From Pseudonocardia halophobica (lineage in GTDB: Bacteria > Actinomycetota > Actinomycetes > Mycobacteriales > Pseudonocardiaceae): a stretch of 64,000 nt of DNA. Of this stretch, positions 1 to 8,493 are shown piece after piece; within the stretch, counting starts at the first letter, position 1, and every line of letters begins with the position of its first letter. A model generated the notes under the pieces. It saw nothing but the letters and a program-made list of their open reading frames with translations, did not search any database and was not told the DNA's origin. The stretch covers positions 172,003-236,002 of the forward strand of contig NZ_BSFQ01000006.1 in assembly GCF_027922425.1 (NCBI RefSeq). Direction: 5' to 3'. Made by a program: the position numbers and the translations under genes.

Positions 1-223
1 CTCCGTACTCGTAGGCGACGAGGGGCGGCCGCGCGCCCCGCGAGCGGAAGCCGGTGCTGATCCAGTACTCGGGCAGAAGGAGCACGCCCGCGGCCACGAC
101 GGCCACATCCTCGGTCATGCGCGCGATGACTCGGAGAGAGGTCGGGAGCACCCGGCTTCCCACGAGCGCGGCCGCCAGGCCGACGAGAACCACGAGCAAT
201 AGCCCCTGGAGGAAGGCGATCAT
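1..223 (-). CDS. small membrane protein, C-terminus beyond the left edge
   Basis: Reading leftwards from an ATG at 223, the frame is open to the window edge (about 74 codons). It begins with a hydrophobic helix (MIAFLQGLLLVVLVGLAAAL), then a more polar stretch and a second hydrophobic patch (VAVVAAGVLLL). Its start overlaps the stop of the band-7-like gene (ATGA), so it is probably the fourth gene of the SEFIR operon and translationally coupled to it. No family was recognised; a membrane partner or anchor for the operon is a reasonable guess only. Confidence 0.6.
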   Translation of the reverse strand, partial: MIAFLQGLLLVVLVGLAAALVGSRVLPTSLRVIARMTEDVAVVAAGVLLLPEYWISTGFRSRGARPPLVAYEYG

Positions 224-1293
224 TGTTTCCCGTCGGCCGGGCGCGACTGGTCGGGTATCGGTATGGGTGGATGCTCCGGCGGCCTGATGAAGCGTTCGAC
301 GGAATCCTTCAACAGCTGCAGTGCCACTCTGGCCTGCTCGTCGATCTCCCACCTCTCGATCACGCCCGATTCCAGGAGCCTGCTGACGAACTCGGTCGCG
401 TGCCGCCAGTTCTCGTGGCGCTCCTCCCGGAGGATCTCGACCACCTTCGCGACGTCATCGGGGTTGTGGGCGACCTGCAAGGCAACCTGTGCCAGCTCGC
501 CCTCCGCGAGGAGCACGCGGTAGCGATCCACCCGCGCGCCGAGCACGTCGTCGCTGTTCCGTTCCTGGAGGACACGGAGCCGGTGGGTCCGGTCCTCGAG
601 CTCGATCCGGTGGCCGATCTCGTCGATGCTGGTCCGCTGACGGACGGAGGTCGCATTCATCGTCAGCCGCAGATAGACGGACGTCCGCAACCCGTAGACG
701 CTCCCGACGTCGTGCCGTCGCGCCTCGTCGAGCGCCGCGATCTCGGCCTCGGCGACCGCCTCCGCAGGAAAGCGGCGCGTGACGGTCCCGAGGACCTCCT
801 CCAGCGGAGCGGTCAGGACCTCCCGGATGTCGCGGACGGCATCCTGCACGACGAGCATCGGGTCCGTCACCCGCCATCGCACGCTCGCCTTCGCGTGGAA
901 CGCATACGTGTCCCCCTTGGACGGCAGGTCGAACTCGATCGTCGTGTGCCGGAGGCCGGTGTCGACCTCGTAGACCGTCCCGGCGCCGGCCCAGAACAGC
1001 TCGCCCGCGGTCGGTCGGGCATGGGGCTCGAACAACCGCGAGCGGCCCTTCGCGTCAATGATCACCAAGGCCACCCGAGCGCTCGGGTGTGGCCGGGACC
1101 GGAGTGCGGAGAACCGGGTCTGGTGCCGCTCGCGCAGGACGGGGTCCGCGCCCTGCAGCGCAGACGGCGAATTCGATCCGCCCGCCACGGCGTCCGATCG
1201 GTGCGGCCGAGACGTTCCCTCCACCGCGTCCCGGTCCGATCGATTCTCACGGGGCTTCTGGTCATCCGGCGTCTTCCCGTCGGGCTGGGTCAT
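220..1293 (-). CDS. band-7/SPFH-like protein
   Basis: 357 residues. I chose the ATG at 1293 (MTQPDGK...) because it overlaps the upstream gene's stop (ATGA); a longer frame to 1377 would run inside that gene. The first ~55 residues are polar and disordered. Residues ~70-260 have the beta-rich then helical pattern of SPFH/band-7 proteins (ARVALVIIDAKGRSRLFEP, a 'VRWRVTDP' strand, then long charged helices). SPFH proteins oligomerise into membrane-associated scaffolds, but no N-terminal membrane helix is present, so membrane contact could come from the small protein encoded next. Third gene of the SEFIR operon. Family call by pattern only. Confidence 0.6.
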   Translation of the reverse strand: MTQPDGKTPDDQKPRENRSDRDAVEGTSRPHRSDAVAGGSNSPSALQGADPVLRERHQTRFSALRSRPHPSARVALVIIDAKGRSRLFEPHARPTAGELFWAGAGTVYEVDTGLRHTTIEFDLPSKGDTYAFHAKASVRWRVTDPMLVVQDAVRDIREVLTAPLEEVLGTVTRRFPAEAVAEAEIAALDEARRHDVGSVYGLRTSVYLRLTMNATSVRQRTSIDEIGHRIELEDRTHRLRVLQERNSDDVLGARVDRYRVLLAEGELAQVALQVAHNPDDVAKVVEILREERHENWRHATEFVSRLLESGVIERWEIDEQARVALQLLKDSVERFIRPPEHPPIPIPDQSRPADGKQ

Positions 1294-3635
1294 GCCGAGG
1301 CGCCCTCTCGTGACGCCGTGGCCGCGATCGCTGCGGTGATGCGCTCCGCAGAGCGGGGGGACAGGGGGTCCGCCCACCGACGCCGACGGCTGTCCACGGC
1401 ATGGAGCAGCCGCCGTCGATCGCGCTCCCCGTCGACCAGATGCGGCACCAGTCCCAGGAAGGCGTCGAGTGTGGCGGGATCATCCTCGGCGATCTGCCAC
1501 CACGAGCCGATGGAGTTCATGAGGACCGATCCCGCGAAGCGTTCGGACAGGACCGAGCGGAGGATGTCACCGACGGGCTCCCACAACCTCCCGTCCTCGT
1601 TCGGCAGGCCGAGAAGGATCGGCCACCGCCGGCGATCGGCCTGTGTCCGCGGCTGGTCGCCGAACACCTCCGTGTCGCTGCCGATCGACGACATCCGCAG
1701 TCCGGCCATGAGCACGACGCACTGCTGACCGAGTTCACGCACGCTCGGACGCTCGTGGCTCAGCCAATCGCGCACCTTCCGGAGCACCGCATGGCGGTCG
1801 TCTGCGTTGGCGAAGAGCCGTGCTGCGCTGAGCGCGCTCACGAGGCGCAGGTCCCAGACTTGCGCGGCATGCCGGCCGGGCACGTCGTCGGGCGCGATCA
1901 ACTCCCATGGTGTGCCTATCACCCGGAGCTCCTCGAAGGATCTGTCGATCGAGCGCTTGCCGATCCCGTAGCCGAGGCAGCGCGCCGCTGTCCAGCGCAG
2001 GGCCAGCTCGTCCGAGCGGCGCCACCGCCGCAACTGCGCCTCGACGACCTCGCGCGTCCGCTCGTCGAGAGCAGCGTGATCGAGCGCCAGGGCGGCGAAG
2101 GTCCGCCGTCCGATCCACGTCTCGTCGTCCGCGTCGTCATCGTCTGGTGTGTCGCGGTCCGGATCATGTGCCCTCGCGGGCGGGCGCACCTCGGCGGCTC
2201 GGGCGATGAGAGCCGGGAACGTGTGGGTGAAGTCCGCAGCAGCCAGCAGGCCCGCTGCCTGGGCCGCCCGGTTGCGCACGAGGGCCTGCGGGTGGGCGGA
2301 CAGCCGCCACAGCCACTCCACGACCGGTTCGCGAAGGGGAAGGTGCCGCTGCCACACGTACGTCAGCAGAACCGCAGGCGTCCGTCGGTCCCGGTACCGG
2401 ACGACCTGCGACGGCACCGGCACACCGTCCATCGTGACGTCACCTTCCGCGGTCTCGGCGTCGAGTGCTGCCAGGACCGTGTCGTCGGTCTCGGACACCA
2501 CGGGGCGGCCGAGCGTGGGTGCGTTCCCGCCGGCGTGGACCAGCAGGTCTGCGAGGTCGGCCGCTGCGGTGCTCATGATGTGCAGCGGGAGGTCGTCGAA
2601 TACAGCGAGAGCCATCCGGAGCGCAGCGGTCCTGAGCCTGCGTTCCGTGACGTCGCGACGCACCGATTCGCCGAGGTCGGCGAAATACTCGGCGATCCGC
2701 CGGGACAGGAACCCGGCCGCGGCGGTGCGCAGTTCCTCGAGCGTCAGCCGCTCCTTCATGTGATCGACCAGCAGAAGTGCGAGCCCCGCGATCTCGGCCG
2801 GGCGAGGCGTGGGGCCCAGAGCCTCCCGGACCTCTGGTGCCTCTGCACACCTCAGGAGTTCGTCCACAGTCATGATGTCGTCCGGACGGCGATGAAGCTC
2901 GAGGAGGCCCTGCAGGAGCGCCTCGTAGGGCGGCGGGGCGCACTCCAGGAGGTAGTCGCCGAGTGCGTGGAGGACGGCCGGAGTCGGGGGCGCCACCAGG
3001 ACGAAGTACCCTCGGCGGCGCTGCAGGAGGGCGGCGAGGCGGTCGGCCTGGGCCTCGGTGGGTGGAAGGCGTCGCTCCGTGATCTCGGCCAGGGTGCCGG
3101 TGCCTTCGGCGATCGTCTGCTCGTCGACGTCGCCGAGGTCGGTTCCCGGCCCCAACCGGAAGACCTTGCCCTCGCTCACCGTGTCGAGCAGGTGGAGCCC
3201 GGTGGTCGCGCGGCCGCTACCGGGATGCCCGACGAGGACGAGTAGCCGCCGCGCATCGAGGGCGGTGAGCATCTCGTCGTACCCCGGCACGGCCACGTAC
3301 TGCTCCCGGAGCAGCTCCAGCCGTTCCTCCCGGACCTGACCGGCCTCGGCCGCACGCTGCCGCGGGCCACCGACGTAGATGCGGTCGCCCACGTGGACCC
3401 GCTGATCACGACCGCCGGTGATCATGGCGGTGGCAATGGGACGGAGGGCTTTCCGACCGCGGAGGAGCTGAGCCTGGTCGGCGTCGTCCTGCAACGCCTT
3501 CCGGTCCGTGCCCGTGGCCGGCGCAGAGCCGTCCCCGATGCCGCTCGACGAGGCTCCTGGGTTTCCCCCGGCAGGACCGGGAGCGGGCGCTGACGGCGCA
3601 GCAGGGGCCTGCTCCGAGTCATCGGGCGTGCTCAT
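1290..3635 (-). CDS. P-loop NTPase-like protein with helical-repeat C-terminus
   Basis: 781 residues from the ATG at 3635, which overlaps the SEFIR gene's stop. Residues 1-50 are Ala/Pro/Gly-rich. A Walker-A-like motif GHPGSGRATT lies at ~136-145; arginine stands where the catalytic lysine normally is, so nucleotide hydrolysis may be weak or lost. A Walker-B-like stretch (GYFVLVAPP) follows. Residues ~400-781 are leucine/alanine-rich helices resembling HEAT-type repeats, as in STAND-type scaffold proteins. Role inferred: signal-transducing platform between the SEFIR protein and the band-7-like protein. No specific family recognised. Confidence 0.65.
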   Translation of the reverse strand: MSTPDDSEQAPAAPSAPAPGPAGGNPGASSSGIGDGSAPATGTDRKALQDDADQAQLLRGRKALRPIATAMITGGRDQRVHVGDRIYVGGPRQRAAEAGQVREERLELLREQYVAVPGYDEMLTALDARRLLVLVGHPGSGRATTGLHLLDTVSEGKVFRLGPGTDLGDVDEQTIAEGTGTLAEITERRLPPTEAQADRLAALLQRRRGYFVLVAPPTPAVLHALGDYLLECAPPPYEALLQGLLELHRRPDDIMTVDELLRCAEAPEVREALGPTPRPAEIAGLALLLVDHMKERLTLEELRTAAAGFLSRRIAEYFADLGESVRRDVTERRLRTAALRMALAVFDDLPLHIMSTAAADLADLLVHAGGNAPTLGRPVVSETDDTVLAALDAETAEGDVTMDGVPVPSQVVRYRDRRTPAVLLTYVWQRHLPLREPVVEWLWRLSAHPQALVRNRAAQAAGLLAAADFTHTFPALIARAAEVRPPARAHDPDRDTPDDDDADDETWIGRRTFAALALDHAALDERTREVVEAQLRRWRRSDELALRWTAARCLGYGIGKRSIDRSFEELRVIGTPWELIAPDDVPGRHAAQVWDLRLVSALSAARLFANADDRHAVLRKVRDWLSHERPSVRELGQQCVVLMAGLRMSSIGSDTEVFGDQPRTQADRRRWPILLGLPNEDGRLWEPVGDILRSVLSERFAGSVLMNSIGSWWQIAEDDPATLDAFLGLVPHLVDGERDRRRLLHAVDSRRRRWADPLSPRSAERITAAIAATASREGASA

Positions 3636-4828
3636 CGTTCTCCCGGACCATAAATGTGACCGATGTGGACGGAGCCGTGATCGCGCTGGATCACCACGGG
3701 GCCACTGTTGTGCTGCACGGACCAATCCGGGCTGGGTTCGCCGTTCCCCCGGGGGCGTTCCGAACGTCCGGCCGGTAACGGTGGACAGACCGAACGGCCC
3801 GCGACGGCGATCCAGCACGTGCGGCCGTCGGCAGCGTCTGCGGCGACCTCGCGGAATGACCGGAGGGGCGGGAAGAAGCCCGAGGAGGCTACGGCTCGTT
3901 CGTGGAAGGCGTGCGAGATCGCCACGACCGTCGAGGCACCGTGCACGCGGTGCATCAGTGCGGTCGCGCGACAACCTGCAAGCCGCTCGGCGAGCCGGCT
4001 CGGAGTGGCTCCGCCAGTGTGGTCGACGTCCGCTCCGACGCTGCACCTCGCCTTCTCGTGCCGCGTGAACGAATGCAGGTCGTCCAGAAGCAGCCCGGCA
4101 GCGGACACGTCGTCGGCCCGAAGGGTCACCTCCCGCTCGTACACCTCGCAGCTACCCTCGAGGAGGCTCTCCGTCACCACCTCGGCATCCGCCGGCGCCT
4201 TCGTGGTGAGGACCTCCGCGGCCCTTCGCCGTGTCCAAGGGGAGCCTCCCGACACGGTGATGTGGAGGACGATCCGTGGCGTCGGGTCGTCGGGGGCGAG
4301 CCGAGGGACCGGGCGGAGCTCAGGAGACACGATGGCCGGCTGACCGGTGAGGAAGCGTAGGAGCCGCGTCACGCCCTCCACCGTGAAGCTCTCCACGCGG
4401 TACTCCGTCACCACACCTGGCTGGAGCGTGTAAGGGACGTCCGCAGTACTCGTGCCGGGGAGGAGCACCGTCAAGAACTTCCGCCGGGCGCCTGCCTGGT
4501 CCCGGTAGAGCTCGGACCGGATGAAGCGGGCCTCCCACTGCACCCCGAGCCCCGGGCCGGCCTCGTCCTCCTCTCCGACGTCGGACTCGAACCGGCGACG
4601 GTAGGCGGGCGACGCGATCAGCAGGACGTGATCAGCGGTGCGGACCTGCTCCCGGGTCCATGTGGACCAGTCCTGCGGTTCCTCGTCGGCCACTCGATCG
4701 AACACGGCGTCGACACCGTTGTGCCGCAGCAGCTCCCACAGCCGTCTGACGTCCGCCTCGTGCTCGGGCACACCATGCGCGTACGAGATGAAGACGCGCA
4801 CGGACCGATCGCCTCGATCGTCCACCAC
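3632..4828 (-). CDS. SEFIR (TIR-related) domain protein
   Basis: About 398 residues from a GTG at 4828 (a second GTG lies at 4825); upstream Met codons would add a long non-homologous tail. Residues ~8-135 form a SEFIR domain: strand VRVFISYAHG, helix with LRHNGVDAVFD, 'WTREQVRTADHVLLIASPAYRRRFE', and an 'ARFIRSELY' helix followed by a strand. SEFIR/TIR domains in bacteria are usually NAD-cleaving or signalling effectors; I could not assign a catalytic glutamate with certainty. The middle is a separate alpha/beta region (LHITVSGGSP...). The C-terminus ends with a short beta-prone tail (PVVIQRDHGSVHIG). First gene of a four-gene ATGA-coupled operon. Confidence 0.75.
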   Translation of the reverse strand: MVDDRGDRSVRVFISYAHGVPEHEADVRRLWELLRHNGVDAVFDRVADEEPQDWSTWTREQVRTADHVLLIASPAYRRRFESDVGEEDEAGPGLGVQWEARFIRSELYRDQAGARRKFLTVLLPGTSTADVPYTLQPGVVTEYRVESFTVEGVTRLLRFLTGQPAIVSPELRPVPRLAPDDPTPRIVLHITVSGGSPWTRRRAAEVLTTKAPADAEVVTESLLEGSCEVYEREVTLRADDVSAAGLLLDDLHSFTRHEKARCSVGADVDHTGGATPSRLAERLAGCRATALMHRVHGASTVVAISHAFHERAVASSGFFPPLRSFREVAADAADGRTCWIAVAGRSVCPPLPAGRSERPRGNGEPSPDWSVQHNSGPVVIQRDHGSVHIGHIYGPGER

Positions 4829-5126
4829 ACTGCTCCCGACCTCGCCACGGCCGATCAAGGCCGCGGCGAACCCCCCTGCCGCCTCCCACGCCGACGGGCC
4901 CCCGCTCGTCGAACTGCACCGTCGCATCCCTCGTGAGGGCACGGAGCGAGATCGTGGTGTCACAGATCGTGGCAAGTGGAGGGCGCCACGCAAAGGGCCA
5001 ACAGGTTGACCCGAACATGTGCGAAGTGCGTACCGACGGCGGTACCGCTCGCATACCCTCCTGAAGCGCGAGGTCACCGGTCAGCACTCGTCGGTAGGGT
5101 TCGGGCCTACGAGGAGCGGGGGACGC
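4829..5126. promoter_or_regulatory. divergent intergenic region between SEFIR and SLOG operons
   Basis: About 300 bp separates the two divergent start codons and should hold both promoters. On the plus strand a GAGGAGCGGGGG ribosome-binding sequence precedes the SLOG ATG, and TAGGGT near 5093 could be a -10 element. Imperfect dyads around CGTACC/GGTACC are present at ~5036-5052. No open frame here looks coding. Confidence 0.4.
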
Positions 5127-5876
5127 ATGGACGAACGGGGTGTTGGTCCGGCGCCCTCTCGACCGGCCGCGGACGACGGCCCCCGGATTGTCGAGATGTC
5201 CGGCGAGGATCTCCGCGATGTGCTCGGCGGAGTGGGACTGTCCCGTGTGCGGCCGGTTCTCGTACTCGTCGGCGGCGCGGACGGGATGGACGGGCTCGTC
5301 CTCGACCGCACGGGAAGTCTCTTCGGCAGAGTGCTCGTCCCGCTCCTCGACGAGCACGGGATCGCGGTGGTCGACGGCGGCACCGACGCCGGGGTGATGC
5401 GCGCCATCGGGCGGGCCCGGTCGACGGCCGGCGGGCGCTTCCCGCTGGTCGGGGTGGCTGCGCACGGCACGGTGGCGCCGGTCGGTGCCGGGACGGCCGA
5501 TACCGCGGTTCCCGAGCCGCACCACACGCATCTCCTGCTGGTTCCGGGCGACACCTGGGGCGACGAGGCGCCATGGCTCGCGATGGTGGCCGACCTCGTG
5601 GCCGGTGATCTCCCGACAGCGACGCTGCTCGTCAACGGCGGGGAGATCGCCTACGCGGACGTGGAGCGCAGCCTCGAGCGGGAGCGCCCCGTGCTCGTCC
5701 TGACCGGCACCGGACGCACCGCCGACGCCATCGCCGACGCCATCGCGGGCGGCCCCGCCGATCCACGCGCAGCCCGGATCGCGAGCCGCCGGGACCTCGT
5801 CCGGTCCGTACCGATCCAGGCGCCCGGCGAACTCCGGTCCGTGCTCGGGGAGATGCTCGGAGTCACATCCGGCTAG
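5127..5876 (+). CDS. SLOG-superfamily LSDAT protein (TRPM N-domain-like)
   Basis: 249 residues from the ATG at 5127, preceded by a purine-rich RBS. Nearly the whole chain is one Rossmann-like SLOG domain: VLVLVGGADGMDG, GIAVVDGGTDAGVMRAIG, the HTHLLLVPGDTWGDEAPWL block typical of LSDAT, TATLLVNGGEIAYADV, and RPVLVLTGTGRTADAIADAI. Animal TRPM channels carry the homologous domain; in bacteria it is predicted to bind or process a nucleotide-derived ligand. It is followed 41 bp later by two small 2-TM proteins, the classic SLOG-SLATT arrangement, so it is probably the sensor or trigger of a membrane-disrupting effector. Confidence 0.85.
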   Translation: MDERGVGPAPSRPAADDGPRIVEMSGEDLRDVLGGVGLSRVRPVLVLVGGADGMDGLVLDRTGSLFGRVLVPLLDEHGIAVVDGGTDAGVMRAIGRARSTAGGRFPLVGVAAHGTVAPVGAGTADTAVPEPHHTHLLLVPGDTWGDEAPWLAMVADLVAGDLPTATLLVNGGEIAYADVERSLERERPVLVLTGTGRTADAIADAIAGGPADPRAARIASRRDLVRSVPIQAPGELRSVLGEMLGVTSG

Positions 5877-5917
5877 CCGGCGACGAGTCACTCCCCGACA
5901 CGACGAGGAGATGATCG

Positions 5918-6424
5918 ATGAGACGCCCGGCGCTGCTCGCCCGGTTCCCGAGCCTGCGGCCTGTACGAGCACGGAACAGATCGGTGCTGGCCCCTGCGGT
6001 CGCCGCGGAGTATCCGCAGCTTGCGGCGGACATCGAGCTCGCTGACGAGATCGTCGGGCCGGAGTTCGGCGCGGCCGATCACGCCGCGCTGAGGCAGCAG
6101 AACCGGTACCGGCGCCAGCAGGTCGTGATCATTCTCGGGACCGCGGTGCTCACCGGGCTGGGCGGGTTGCAGGCCGTGTTCCCGGAAGAGCGGTGGCCGG
6201 GGATCATGCTCGCCGTCCTCGGACTCCTGCTGGCCTTCGCAGGCCGTGCCGCAGGCGAGCTCCGCGCGCTCGACACCTTTCTCGACGAGCGGATCAAGGC
6301 GGAGCGGCTGAAGTCCGCCTACTTCCGCTATCTGTCGCGCACAGGGCGGTACGCCGACGAGGACCGGACGACCCGGCTGCGACGGGCGGTCGTCGCGATC
6401 AAGCGGGGAGAGGAGCCGGTATGA
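5918..6424 (+). CDS. 2-TM SLATT/DUF4231-like membrane protein
   Basis: 168 residues, ATG at 5918. Two hydrophobic helices (QQVVIILGTAVLTGLGGLQA at ~67-86 and IMLAVLGLLLAFAGRAAG at ~96-113) are followed by a long charged helix (DTFLDERIKAERLKSAYFRYL). This 2-TM-plus-helix layout and its position beside a SLOG gene fit the SLATT superfamily, predicted pore-forming effectors that oligomerise on ligand binding by a partner. Second gene of the SLOG operon; its stop overlaps the next start (ATGA). Family identity is by architecture and context rather than a signature motif. Confidence 0.7.
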   Translation: MRRPALLARFPSLRPVRARNRSVLAPAVAAEYPQLAADIELADEIVGPEFGAADHAALRQQNRYRRQQVVIILGTAVLTGLGGLQAVFPEERWPGIMLAVLGLLLAFAGRAAGELRALDTFLDERIKAERLKSAYFRYLSRTGRYADEDRTTRLRRAVVAIKRGEEPV

Positions 6425-6918
6425 GCGACCGGGACGGGCAGTTCCGCGCGTTGTACCGGCGGATGCGCATCGAGGACCAGCGGAGGTGGTACGCGTCGCG
6501 GGCGAGGGAGTACCAGACGGCCCACGACCAGGTCGTCCTCGTCCGCAATGTTCTGCTCATGGCCGCGGCCGTGGCCGGTGTCGTCTCGCAGGCGGTGCAC
6601 GGGACCGCCCGCGCGGCCTGGGCGATCGGGGCCGCCGTCCTCGGGGCTCTCGCCGGGGCGGTCACGGCGTACGAGTCGTTGATCGGCTTCCCGCAGCTCG
6701 CGAAGCTGTACTCCGACGCCGAGCGGAATCTCGAGGAAGCCGGCATCGACTGGGACTTGCCGGGCGCCGACCTCGCGCGCGAGATCGAACGCGTCGAGTG
6801 GGTCTTCCGGAGCGAGCGGGGGCAGTGGGGGCAACTCGTGGTCAAGGCCGCGTCGGCGACGGACCCGGCCGGGGAGGAGGGCAACGCGGAGGCCGACCGC
6901 GTCGAGGAGCCGCGGTAG
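6421..6918 (+). CDS. 2-TM SLATT-like membrane protein
   Basis: 165 residues, starting at the ATG that overlaps the previous stop. N-terminal helix (FRALYRRMRIEDQRRWYASR), then two hydrophobic segments (VLLMAAAVAGVVSQA and WAIGAAVLGALAGAVTA) and the sequence YESLIGFPQLAKLYSDAERN, which matches the conserved region after the second TM of SLATT proteins better than the preceding gene does. The acidic C-terminus is probably disordered. Two adjacent SLATT proteins suggest a hetero-oligomeric membrane effector activated by the SLOG protein. The operon ends here; the next gene converges. Confidence 0.75.
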   Translation: MSDRDGQFRALYRRMRIEDQRRWYASRAREYQTAHDQVVLVRNVLLMAAAVAGVVSQAVHGTARAAWAIGAAVLGALAGAVTAYESLIGFPQLAKLYSDAERNLEEAGIDWDLPGADLAREIERVEWVFRSERGQWGQLVVKAASATDPAGEEGNAEADRVEEPR

Positions 6919-7007
6919 CGCCGAGTAGCCGGACAAGTACGCCTACGTATCCCCCTTTGCGTGATCATCGGTCTGGCGCTGCCGCCGAAGCAGCCCGACG
7001 AGGCGTC

Positions 7008-7493
7008 TCACGCACTCGTGTACTCGACGCCGACCGACTGGGCCCCGCCCTCCGAGTACATCTGCAACTGCCACTTCGTGTCACCGAGGACGTCGACGGC
7101 CAGCTCCTCCCACTCCCCGGGCTCGCCCAGCGGCGTCCAGGCACCGCATTGCATCGGCCCGCCCCTCGACGGCTGCAGGCAGGCCCGGGCGACAACGGGA
7201 TACGTCGCCGTCGTCAGCCGGAGAGTGACGTCGCTGCACACCCGGGCGGTGTAGTTCGGCCCGGTCACGACGTACGCGTTCTCGCTGCCTCCGGCGGGCA
7301 GCTCCAGACCCCGCGGGACGGCGGAGTCGTGGCACGGATTCTTCGACGCCGCGATCACCGCCGCACGAGCGAGGCTCGGAACGCCCGCCGAGAGGTCGAG
7401 GGTGGTGGCCGGCACGGCGAGGAGCCCGAGCGCAGCGAGAAGCAGTACACCGACAGCCAGGCGTCCGCGCGAGCGGGAAGAGGGCGTGGTCAT
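7008..7493 (-). CDS. secreted protein of unknown function
   Basis: 161 residues from the ATG at 7493. A basic start (MTTPSSRSRGRLA) and hydrophobic core (VGVLLLAALGLLAVPATT) form an export signal. The mature part has four cysteines (NPCHD, VCSDV, RACLQ, MQCGA), suggesting two disulphides, and a beta-rich C-terminus. No family recognised. It converges with the SLATT operon and lies downstream of the metallopeptidase gene in the same direction, with a 63-bp gap, so co-expression with the peptidase is possible. Confidence 0.65.
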   Translation of the reverse strand: MTTPSSRSRGRLAVGVLLLAALGLLAVPATTLDLSAGVPSLARAAVIAASKNPCHDSAVPRGLELPAGGSENAYVVTGPNYTARVCSDVTLRLTTATYPVVARACLQPSRGGPMQCGAWTPLGEPGEWEELAVDVLGDTKWQLQMYSEGGAQSVGVEYTSA

Positions 7494-7556
7494 GATCTTT
7501 CCTCATGTGGTGCGACGGGCCGGCCGACCCGCCGGCCTGTCGTCGGTGGAGGAGCG

Positions 7557-8294
7557 TCAGAAAGTGGTGGCGAGGTCCGAGCCCGGGACGTAGCGGTCAC
7601 AGGCCGTCAGCCCCCGCGCGGCTCCGAGCGCGACGGCGGACGTGCGCTCGGTCAGCGAGCCGTGCGTGCGGTCGGGACCGTTCTCGGAGCTGTCGGGCAG
7701 GATCCGCGCGATGTCCGCGACGTCGCGGAGGCGGAACGTGCCGTCGTGGGCCAGTTCGCCGAGGAAGGACCCGCCGATGCAGTCGGCCTGGTTCTCCAGC
7801 TCCAGGTCGGTCGCCTCGGGACCTCCACCGGCGAACTGCAGGTGGTGACCCCACTCGTGGGCGACGACGAGCATCGCGGCGGCGTCGCCGTAGCTGCCGT
7901 AGAAGGTCCACAGGGCTTCCTCGCCGAGGTAGACCGTCTGGTCCGCGGAGCAGTAGAAGGCGGCGTTCTCGTCGGCCTCCGGGTCCCCGTACCCGTCGAC
8001 GCAGGAGCTCGTGGCCGACGTACCCCGCTCGAGGATGCGGTACAGCGGGAGCGGCACGTCCGGCCGCATCTGCTGCGCGTAGCGGTTCACCTGGCGGACG
8101 GCCTCCGCCCCGAAGGCCGACATCTCGTCGGGGCCGTAGCAGTCGTCGAGCTCGGGGCAGGCGGACCGGACCGGCTGGACGGTGGCGGCACCGATCGGCG
8201 GGGTCGGCTCGGCTGCCGTCGCGGCGCCGGCGGTGGCGAGGAAGGCCCCGACGACGGTGGCGGCGACGGCGGCGAAACGGGCGGTGCGGTTCAT
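7557..8294 (-). CDS. exported neutral zinc metallopeptidase (YpfJ-type)
   Basis: 245 residues from the ATG at 8294. The signal peptide (RFAAVAATVVGAFLATAGAA) ends at an Ala-rich cleavage site. The zinc site HEWGHHLQ lies at ~144-151 (HExxH), with a downstream NQADCIGG block giving the third ligand region, the pattern of the 'putative neutral zinc metallopeptidase' family. Other family features: YCSADQTVYLG upstream and a FRLRDVADIARILPDS segment downstream. Probably acts outside the membrane; substrate unknown. Confidence 0.85.
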   Translation of the reverse strand: MNRTARFAAVAATVVGAFLATAGAATAAEPTPPIGAATVQPVRSACPELDDCYGPDEMSAFGAEAVRQVNRYAQQMRPDVPLPLYRILERGTSATSSCVDGYGDPEADENAAFYCSADQTVYLGEEALWTFYGSYGDAAAMLVVAHEWGHHLQFAGGGPEATDLELENQADCIGGSFLGELAHDGTFRLRDVADIARILPDSSENGPDRTHGSLTERTSAVALGAARGLTACDRYVPGSDLATTF

Positions 8295-8493
8295 CTCGGG
8301 CTCCTCGGCTCGGGTCGTGCTGACGAGGAGAAGCCTGTCGATCAGCGGCTGCCGGTGGCGGTTCATCCCTGAACCACGAGCGGCGACCGCTGGGCGGGAC
8401 GGTCGGGGACACACCCGCTACGACCTGCGAGGAGTTGCCGTGGACCGGAAGCCGGCCGAGAACCGTGGCGACCGTGCGTCGCCACGCGGGGGA

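Noticed and set aside
1401..3245. 614-codon plus-strand open frame
   Set aside because: It is antisense to the P-loop/helical-repeat gene; its translation is His/Gln/Arg/Pro-rich with no motifs, typical of shadow frames at high G+C.
6940..6962. AAGTACGCCTACGTAT, similar to the island dyad
   Set aside because: Lies between the 3' ends of two convergent genes, so an operator role is unlikely; kept out of the motif set.
6486..8372. 628-codon plus-strand frame
   Set aside because: Overlaps the SLATT gene in another frame and runs antisense through the signal-peptide protein and the HExxH peptidase.
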